Shown here: positions 52,818 through 58,273 of the stretch, piece by piece
Layout: every line of letters starts with the position of its first letter
Position numbering within the stretch: position 1 is the stretch's first letter
Source of the DNA: Bacteroidota bacterium
GTDB lineage: Bacteria > Bacteroidota > Bacteroidia > JABEUT01
Direction of reading: 5' to 3'
NCBI GenBank assembly: GCA_013285805.1
Contig: JABDGY010000005.1
Location: 1 to 58,273, forward strand
Length of the DNA: 58,273 bases
Program-made: the position numbers and the translations under genes
The notes under the pieces: model-generated
The model's database searches: none
Seen by the model: only the letters and a program-made list of their open reading frames with translations
What the model was told of the DNA's origin: nothing

Positions 52818-54104
52818 TTATCTGTGACCACCTCCACCTCCGGAATGGCCTCCGCCACCACCACCAAAGGAGTGACTGCCTCCGCCGGAATAACGGCTAC
52901 CACCTCCTCCGCCAAAGGAGTGGTTTCCGCTATTGTAACTACGGCCGCCTCCATAACTGCTCCTTCCTGAATTAGAAGTATGATAATTATAAGAACCGTT
53001 ACTTCTGCCACCCTGGCTTGGAGCTACACGGCTTGATGACCTGGAGGAAGAAGACCTGCTGTAGTTATTATAATTTGGTCTGGCACTTGTTGTACTCCTA
53101 CTCGTACTATTATAACTTTGTGCAGCACTGCGTGTACCGGTCGAATAGCTGGCGGTATTTGGCCTTGCAGTGGCAGTATTTCTTACTGCAGGGTTCATGC
53201 TTGAATTTGTTCCCCTGAAAGAAGCTGAAGGGCGCAAAGATGAAATGCTTGAAGGGCGCATTGAAGAAGCAACCGCAGGTGCAACATGAATAGAACCATT
53301 ATGAGAGGTAGTAAAGCTTTCAGGATGAGCTGATGCCTCTGAGCGAACAGCATTCTGGTACATTTCACCAAAACTACCGGGGCTTTCAAAACTTCTTGCA
53401 CCAGGGCCAACTGCAGGGCCGGGTTTCCCAGAAGAAGCGCTTACTACACCAGTTATACCAGGGCCTGTTCTGAAAGCAGTACCAGATGAACCAACTGTAC
53501 GCGGGGCAAAGAAACTGCTGCCTTCATAACTATTATAATAGTAGCCTCCGCGGCAGCCCCATCTGTAACCACCCCAGCCAGGATAGAAACCACCCCAGTA
53601 TGGGTATCCCCATCCGAAACCATAGCCAAAGCCTAACCCAAAGCCCCAATAATATGAAGGGTAAAACGAATACCAATAAGCAGAAGGCCCCCACCATGGG
53701 TAACCCATATAAATACTCATTCCAAATTGGTAAGGATTATAACTATACCAGTAACTATTAGTGTAAACGTCGTCGTAATAACCCCAATCGCCCCAGTTAT
53801 CATCATATCTTCTTATCCGTGAAGAATAACCGTAATCATTGTAATCATCAGAATAGTAATTATCATTTGCACTGTAATTATTAGAATCTGCTTCGGCAGG
53901 AGCAGGAGTATTTTGGGCAGGTTGCGGAGCCTGTGTATAAGCTCCGTTGTTACTTGGAGCCGCAGGCTGGCTTGGAACAGTATTATCAGCATTATAAATT
54001 CCATCATCCTTGATGCCACCCGAAGAAGACAGATTTTGCTGGGAAGTGCAGGATGTCATAAATACAACTACCGCTGCTGCTGTTAAACCGATTAGTGTTT
54101 TCAT
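52818..54104 (-). CDS. Gly/Tyr/Ser-rich lipoprotein, unknown function
   Basis: A 428-residue protein with a lipoprotein signal (LTAAAVVVFMTSCTSQQ). The N-terminal Asn/Ala/Pro-rich part is followed by a dense Tyr/Trp/Gly/Phe stretch (about residues 95-200, WGFGLGFGYGFGWGYPYWGG), a Ser/Thr/Arg-rich linker and a C-terminal Gly/Ser/His tail (SHSFGGGGGGHSGGGGGHR). No folded domain is recognised. The composition resembles adhesive, matrix-forming or amyloid-like surface proteins. A 27-base gap to the FadL-like gene downstream suggests possible co-transcription. Confidence 0.65.
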   Translation of the reverse strand: MKTLIGLTAAAVVVFMTSCTSQQNLSSSGGIKDDGIYNADNTVPSQPAAPSNNGAYTQAPQPAQNTPAPAEADSNNYSANDNYYSDDYNDYGYSSRIRRYDDNWGDWGYYDDVYTNSYWYSYNPYQFGMSIYMGYPWWGPSAYWYSFYPSYYWGFGLGFGYGFGWGYPYWGGFYPGWGGYRWGCRGGYYYNSYEGSSFFAPRTVGSSGTAFRTGPGITGVVSASSGKPGPAVGPGARSFESPGSFGEMYQNAVRSEASAHPESFTTSHNGSIHVAPAVASSMRPSSISSLRPSASFRGTNSSMNPAVRNTATARPNTASYSTGTRSAAQSYNSTSRSTTSARPNYNNYSRSSSSRSSSRVAPSQGGRSNGSYNYHTSNSGRSSYGGGRSYNSGNHSFGGGGGSRYSGGGSHSFGGGGGGHSGGGGGHR

Positions 54105-54275
54105 AATGTTTTGCCTTTGTTTATTAGACTACCTATTCCTTAAAAGGTTTATTCCTATTTTTGCACTCTTTATTATTAGCCGCTTCAATCTATTTTGATG
54201 CTAAGTTAAACCAAAAAGATGAAGCATTTATGAAGAGATATATAACAAACTTAGTTATTAGAATATTCTAATCTT

Positions 54276-55745
54276 ATGAGCAAAGTCATTACACCAAAAG
54301 AACAAGATTATTCCCAATGGTACAACGACCTGGTAATAAAAGCCGGATTAGCTGATTATTCAGCAGTTAGGGGCTGTATGGTCATTAAGCCATATGGATA
54401 TGCTATATGGGAAAAAATGCAGTCAGTTCTTGATGGAATGTTTAAAGCAACTGGGCATTCTAATGCCTATTTTCCTTTACTTATCCCTAAGTCGTTTTTT
54501 GCAAAAGAAGCATCACATGTCGAAGGCTTTGCAAAGGAGTGTGCAGTGGTGACCCATTATCGTCTGAAAAACAGCCCTGACGGTATTATAGTTGATGAGA
54601 CAGCAAAACTGGACGAAGAATTGATAATTCGCCCTACATCTGAAACCATAATATGGAATACCTATAAGAGTTGGATACAATCGTACCGTGACCTGCCTCT
54701 TTTAATTAATCAGTGGGCAAACGTGGTGAGATGGGAAATGAGAACCCGGTTATTTCTCAGAACAGCCGAATTTTTATGGCAGGAAGGGCATACAGCCCAT
54801 GCAACTAGGGAAGAAGCAGTGGAGGAAACCGAAAAAATGCTTGGGATTTATGCTGAATTTGCCGAGAAATGGATGTCGATGCCTGTCATTAAAGGCACAA
54901 AGACAGAAAGCGAGCGTTTTGCCGGTGCTTTAGAAACATATTGTATAGAAGCTATGATGCAAGACTGTAAAGCATTACAGGCGGGAACATCGCACTTTTT
55001 AGGGCAAAACTTTGCGAAGGCTTTCGATGTAACCTTTCTTAATAAGGAAAATAAGCCTGAATTGGTGTGGGCCACTTCATGGGGTGTTTCTACGCGCCTG
55101 ATGGGTGCTTTGGTTATGACGCATGCAGATAATGAGGGCCTTGTATTACCGCCGCTACTGGCACCCATACAGGTAGTTATTGTACCTATATTCAGAGACG
55201 AAGAGCAGTTGAAAAAAATAAATGAGGTAGTTGGAAACATTAGAAAAGGGCTCACTGAACAAGGTATTTCATCAAAATACGACACGGATGATAACCGTAG
55301 CCCCGGATGGAAATTTGCGGAATATGAATTGAAAGGAATCCCTTTGCGAATTGGCATTGGTCCTAAAGACCTGGAAAAAGGAACTGTTGAATTATACCGG
55401 AGAGATACTAGACAAAAGCAGTTTGTTCCTGTGGATGGACTTGATAGGTATATTAAAAATCTGTTAGCCGAGATACAGGAAAACTTATTCAAAAAAGCGC
55501 TTGATTTAAGAGAAACGAATACAGTAAAGGTTGATAATTACGCTGACTTTAAAGACATCCTCGACAAAAAAGGTGGTTTTATTCTTGCTCATTGGGACGG
55601 AACGGCTGAAACAGAGGAGAAGATTAAGGAAGAAACAAAAGCTACCATACGTTGCATTCCTCTCAATAATATTGTGGAAGAAGGAAAATGTATTTATTCG
55701 GGTAAACCCTCAAAACAAAGAGTTATATTTGCTAAAGCATACTAA
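54276..55745 (+). CDS. proS: Prolyl-tRNA synthetase (archaeal/eukaryotic-like type)
   Basis: A 489-residue class II synthetase of the short ProS type without the bacterial editing insertion. [20 protein letters not shown] at the start; class II motif 2 region [30 protein letters not shown]; motif 3 in [22 protein letters not shown]; anticodon domain [18 protein letters not shown]; and the C-terminal zinc-like/Tyr-ending domain FAKAY. It charges tRNA-Pro. Such ProS forms are common in Bacteroidota. The next gene follows by 8 bases. Confidence 0.96.
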   Translation: MSKVITPKEQDYSQWYNDLVIKAGLADYSAVRGCMVIKPYGYAIWEKMQSVLDGMFKATGHSNAYFPLLIPKSFFAKEASHVEGFAKECAVVTHYRLKNSPDGIIVDETAKLDEELIIRPTSETIIWNTYKSWIQSYRDLPLLINQWANVVRWEMRTRLFLRTAEFLWQEGHTAHATREEAVEETEKMLGIYAEFAEKWMSMPVIKGTKTESERFAGALETYCIEAMMQDCKALQAGTSHFLGQNFAKAFDVTFLNKENKPELVWATSWGVSTRLMGALVMTHADNEGLVLPPLLAPIQVVIVPIFRDEEQLKKINEVVGNIRKGLTEQGISSKYDTDDNRSPGWKFAEYELKGIPLRIGIGPKDLEKGTVELYRRDTRQKQFVPVDGLDRYIKNLLAEIQENLFKKALDLRETNTVKVDNYADFKDILDKKGGFILAHWDGTAETEEKIKEETKATIRCIPLNNIVEEGKCIYSGKPSKQRVIFAKAY

Positions 55746-55753
55746 CCGGAGGA

Positions 55754-56446
55754 ATGGACAAGCTGTCACCGCAAGACCTTATTCTTAAACTGCTGAAAGA
55801 AAAAACTCTCGTGCAACTCGATGTTCGCCACAGAACCGAGGATGTATTTCGCATAATGAAACAGGTATTAGCTGAAATGGCGCACACACTGTCTAAACAG
55901 GCTGCTTTAATTGATAAGAGGATACAAGTACAGTATAAGGAAAACAATGAATTTGAAGTAACCTTAACAGTGGCGGAAGACGTTCTGATTTTCTATATGC
56001 AATCGAATATTTTTACATTTGACCGTACCCACCCTATTTGGCAAACTTCTTATGTAAAGGGTAACGAAGCCAATGCCTATTGCGGGTCTATCAGCATTTA
56101 TAATTTTCTTTCAGATTCTTTTAAATATAACCGCAGTAATGATCTGGGCTATCTTATTGCCCGCATTTTTATTAATCACGACCTCCATTACTTCGTGGAA
56201 GGCAAAAGGCAGTTAGGATTCCTTTACAATAATTTTTCCTCGGCGGTTCTTGATAAACCTGCTATTGCCGATATTTTCAATTCTGCCCTTCTTTATACAC
56301 TCGACTTTAGCTTATTTGTTCCCCCATTCGATAATGTGAAAGAAGTAAGTGTTTCAGCTATGGAAGAAGAAACCAATAAAATGCAGCTACAGACTGGCAA
56401 ACGACTTGGATTCCGCTTCAGCGCCGATAATGACCAAGTTAAGTAA
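55754..56446 (+). CDS. Conserved hypothetical protein in operon with proS
   Basis: A 230-residue cytoplasmic protein without signal peptide or TM segments. It has a helical N-terminus (LILKLLKEKTLVQLDVRHRT), a strand-rich middle (FEVTLTVAEDVLIFYMQSN, FTFDRTHPIWQTSYVKG) and helical GSISIYNFLSDSFKYNRSND, LGYLIARIFINHDLHYFVEGKRQLGFLYNNF. The sequence looks conserved and regular, but I do not recognise the family. The 8-base gap to proS suggests co-expression and perhaps a link to translation; this is inference. Confidence 0.6.
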   Translation: MDKLSPQDLILKLLKEKTLVQLDVRHRTEDVFRIMKQVLAEMAHTLSKQAALIDKRIQVQYKENNEFEVTLTVAEDVLIFYMQSNIFTFDRTHPIWQTSYVKGNEANAYCGSISIYNFLSDSFKYNRSNDLGYLIARIFINHDLHYFVEGKRQLGFLYNNFSSAVLDKPAIADIFNSALLYTLDFSLFVPPFDNVKEVSVSAMEEETNKMQLQTGKRLGFRFSADNDQVK

Positions 56447-56531
56447 GAAGCAGTATTAGCTTTTTTTTCTAATCCTACATTAATTTACCGAAGAAATATC
56501 CTATAAAAAGGCTTGCTCTTGGATTTTTTTT

Positions 56532-56539
56532 TACATTTG
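56532..56539 (+). promoter_or_regulatory. -7 promoter element of the tRNA-Glu gene
   Basis: TACATTTG, 18 bases before the tRNA 5' end. Confidence 0.55.
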
Positions 56540-56557
56540 CACCTCCAAAAAAAATTT

Positions 56558-56629
56558 GGCCCGTTCGTCTAGGGGTTAGGACGCCAGGTTTTCATCCTGG
56601 AAACAGGGGTTCGATTCCCCTACGGGCTA
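56558..56629 (+). tRNA. tRNA-Glu (anticodon TTC)
   Basis: 72 bases without encoded CCA. Acceptor stem ggcccgt pairs with acgggct (one G-T end pair); D arm tcgtctaggggttaggac; anticodon stem ccagg/cctgg with loop ttttcat, anticodon TTC; T arm caggggttcgattcccct. Discriminator is A. The cloverleaf is complete. Confidence 0.95.
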
Positions 56630-56774
56630 CTTCAATTATTTGTAACGTGTAACAAAAAGGGCCTTTCAGGCACTTTCTATTATACCTTTTTCAGGAGATA
56701 GATATACTGCGATCCTACATTCGCACAAATACCATACAACTCTTTTATAAATACGTCTCCCTTAAAATGCTGCG

Positions 56775-58273
56775 CTAAGCCCTACATAAAAAGTTCTTGG
56801 GGGGGGCCGGAATTATACCCGGACCAGGGTATTCATCGGTACGCAAATTAAAATATTTAGTGTTGGCAAGGTTGCTTATTCCAAATTTAATATCGTAGTT
56901 CTTAAGCTTTAAAGTAGATGACCAGTCCATTACAGTATAAGCCGGAATAGGTCCGGTAATAGCATTTGTAGAAGGTATTAGCGAATTAGCTGCATCAGCA
57001 AATGATATACTTGTATAGCTATAAATAAGTGTAGTTGATAATATTTTATAGGTGTAATTTATGCCAAGACGCTCAATACTCTGAGGGGCCATTTCTTCAA
57101 AGTTTCCTGCGTATGGCCCTGAAACGTAACGCGAATCATCGTAAGCGTATGAATTGAAAAAACTGAAATCGCCAATTTTTGAATTGTCTGAGAAAATTTT
57201 AAAAACATGTATCTCAACATAAGTTTCTATGCCTTTATGTACAGCATTTCCTACATTAGTACGATACTGATAGGTTGAATCGGTATAAGGGTTAATTCTA
57301 TTTTCCAATCCAATTTCCTGGTTAAATACCATGTAAAAACCATCCACATCAAAATTAAACACTTTGCCTATTTTCCCTCTCCAACCTAAATCGGAATTGA
57401 AACCGTTTACGTCCTGCAAATTAGGGTCAATAACAGTTGTAGTGCCAATAGGTGTCAGATTTTCGTATGTTGTTGGTTCATACGCTTGCACAATGTTGCC
57501 ATATATATTAGTGAAGTCGCTTGTCTTAAATTGCAACGCACAGCCTGTAAGCGGAATAAGCCAGGTTCGGGATACGGAAACATTTACGGGTACTCCTGTG
57601 CTGTCAGGGGTTACATAACCGTTGGCAGTAGAAATAATATATTCGAAACGAAAACCAGGAGTAACCGAAAGCCTACCGAAATGGAAAGTGTTTTCAATAA
57701 AAGGGGCAACGTTCGCTGTAGTAAAGAATAAGCTATTACCAAAAACAGGATTAGGGCCATACAGGGTCAAATCGTACCCGGTACCTGTTGAACCCGGGCC
57801 TTGCTCCTGCCGAACCATATCACCCTGAAAATAACGTGCACCGGTTGCAAGCGTAGAATTAATGCTACCTATATGCCATTGAGTGGTAAAACGCAATTCA
57901 TTGGTAATGCTTAAAAAGCCTTCATGTTCAACCTCGCGGGGAGAGTATGAATTATTAAAAATGGAGTCTGGTGACTCTATTCCACCATCCTCATTTCTCC
58001 ATACTAAGTTCCTGGCGCTGTTATTAATTACAGATTGCTCGCTAAGCATTGTATTATCCGATATTTTATACTTGGCTGTAAATGTAAGCAGGTTCCAGGG
58101 GCTTGAAAGCCAGTTGCGGGAACGAAAAGATTGGTCGGGGTTCTGTTCAAATTCCGCATCATCAAGGCCGCCCGACATGTGAATCATGTTTCTTAACATT
58201 GTGTACTCAAGGCTTAAACTAAGCTTCTTACTTGCATCATATTCTACTTTGGCAAAACCTGTTACCTGCTTCA
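56775..58273 (-). CDS. TonB-dependent receptor, partial, with C-terminal frameshift
   Basis: About 499 codons; the frame stays open past the track's Met at 58199 to the window edge, so the N-terminal plug is outside. The barrel strands alternate regularly (KLSLSLEYTMLRNM, VTPGFRFEYIIST, LGINYTYKILSTTLIYSYTSI, DIKFGISNLANTKYFNLRTDEYPGPG), as in siderophore/vitamin receptors. As read the protein ends IIPAPPKNFLCRA. Deleting one base of the 8-C tract (8 G on the plus strand, 56809-56816) restores PAPPRTFYVGLSAAF with TAA at 56762-56764, the canonical end with terminal Phe. This may be a sequencing error or phase variation. Confidence 0.88.
   Translation of the reverse strand, partial: KQVTGFAKVEYDASKKLSLSLEYTMLRNMIHMSGGLDDAEFEQNPDQSFRSRNWLSSPWNLLTFTAKYKISDNTMLSEQSVINNSARNLVWRNEDGGIESPDSIFNNSYSPREVEHEGFLSITNELRFTTQWHIGSINSTLATGARYFQGDMVRQEQGPGSTGTGYDLTLYGPNPVFGNSLFFTTANVAPFIENTFHFGRLSVTPGFRFEYIISTANGYVTPDSTGVPVNVSVSRTWLIPLTGCALQFKTSDFTNIYGNIVQAYEPTTYENLTPIGTTTVIDPNLQDVNGFNSDLGWRGKIGKVFNFDVDGFYMVFNQEIGLENRINPYTDSTYQYRTNVGNAVHKGIETYVEIHVFKIFSDNSKIGDFSFFNSYAYDDSRYVSGPYAGNFEEMAPQSIERLGINYTYKILSTTLIYSYTSISFADAANSLIPSTNAITGPIPAYTVMDWSSTLKLKNYDIKFGISNLANTKYFNLRTDEYPGPGIIPAPPKNFLCRA

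Noticed and set aside
54848-55492. 214-residue antisense ORF inside proS
   Set aside because: A mirror of conserved proS codons with Ser/Leu-rich composition typical of shadow frames.
1-58273. Prophage, integrase, rRNA operon or CRISPR array
   Set aside because: No structural phage genes, tyrosine/serine recombinase, rRNA sequence or regular spacer array was found.

Overview
This 58 kb window is chromosomal DNA of a member of the Bacteroidota, probably from the Chitinophagales/Sphingobacteriales side of the phylum. The reasons are four proteins with type IX secretion (T9SS) C-terminal sorting domains, a T9SS Plug protein, SerC/SerA, a bacterial GGGP-synthase-type enzyme, choice-of-anchor L and DUF3822/DUF2442/DUF4160 families, Bacteroidota-type promoters (TAnnTTTG close to the start codon) and a general lack of Shine-Dalgarno sequences. 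The species cannot be named from the sequence. Both window ends cut genes: aconitase on the left and a TonB-dependent receptor on the right.

Layout. 0-3 kb: aconitase C-terminus, a small ABM-fold protein and a PP2C/RsbU-type phosphatase. 3-8 kb: a minus-strand surface polysaccharide operon (Wzx flippase, two Wzz-like chain-length proteins, Wzy/WaaL-type polymerase or ligase). 8-14 kb: housekeeping and small-molecule genes (SPFH-GYF protein, effector-binding-domain lipoprotein, methyltransferase, ABC-F ATPase, GNAT, flavoprotein). 14-21 kb: three large T9SS-exported surface proteins. 21-27 kb: beta-barrel protein, a Cys/Lys-rich exported mini-protein, DUF3822, RsmD, and the serine pathway pair serC-serA. 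27-33.4 kb: a patch of small accessory genes (DUF2442/DUF4160 pair, nucleotidyltransferase cassette, single-TM mini-protein) and a 12-blade NHL surface protein. 33.4-41.6 kb: uvrB, a transaldolase-like aldolase, comF, tatD, cysteine desulfurase, T9SS Plug and pyruvate dehydrogenase E1 beta. 41.6-49.1 kb: a type I restriction-modification island (hsdR, RAYT transposase, hsdM, hsdS) with dispersed repeats on both sides in inverted orientation. 49-58 kb: PcrB/GGGPS-like, ThiE-like, FadL-like, a Gly/Tyr-rich lipoprotein, proS, tRNA-Glu and a TonB-dependent receptor.

The most informative signals are structural. (1) The RAYT gene in the restriction island carries nested palindromes of one family inside its own reading frame. 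(2) A 53-residue divergent ORF next to hsdM, absent from the ORF track, carries the Fic-antitoxin motif form (S/T)xxxE(G/N). (3) Two adjacent accessory insertions are each flanked by a second copy of the end of the neighbouring host gene: 34 bp of the DUF4440 gene 3' end, and the uvrB promoter plus 5' end. The copies differ partly at synonymous codon positions, which suggests insertion through homologous gene ends or allelic exchange. (4) The TonB receptor loses its canonical C-terminus through a one-base shift in an 8-base homopolymer. (5) Several genes have start codons so close to the -7 element that their transcripts should be leaderless. No rRNA, CRISPR array, prophage or integrase was seen.
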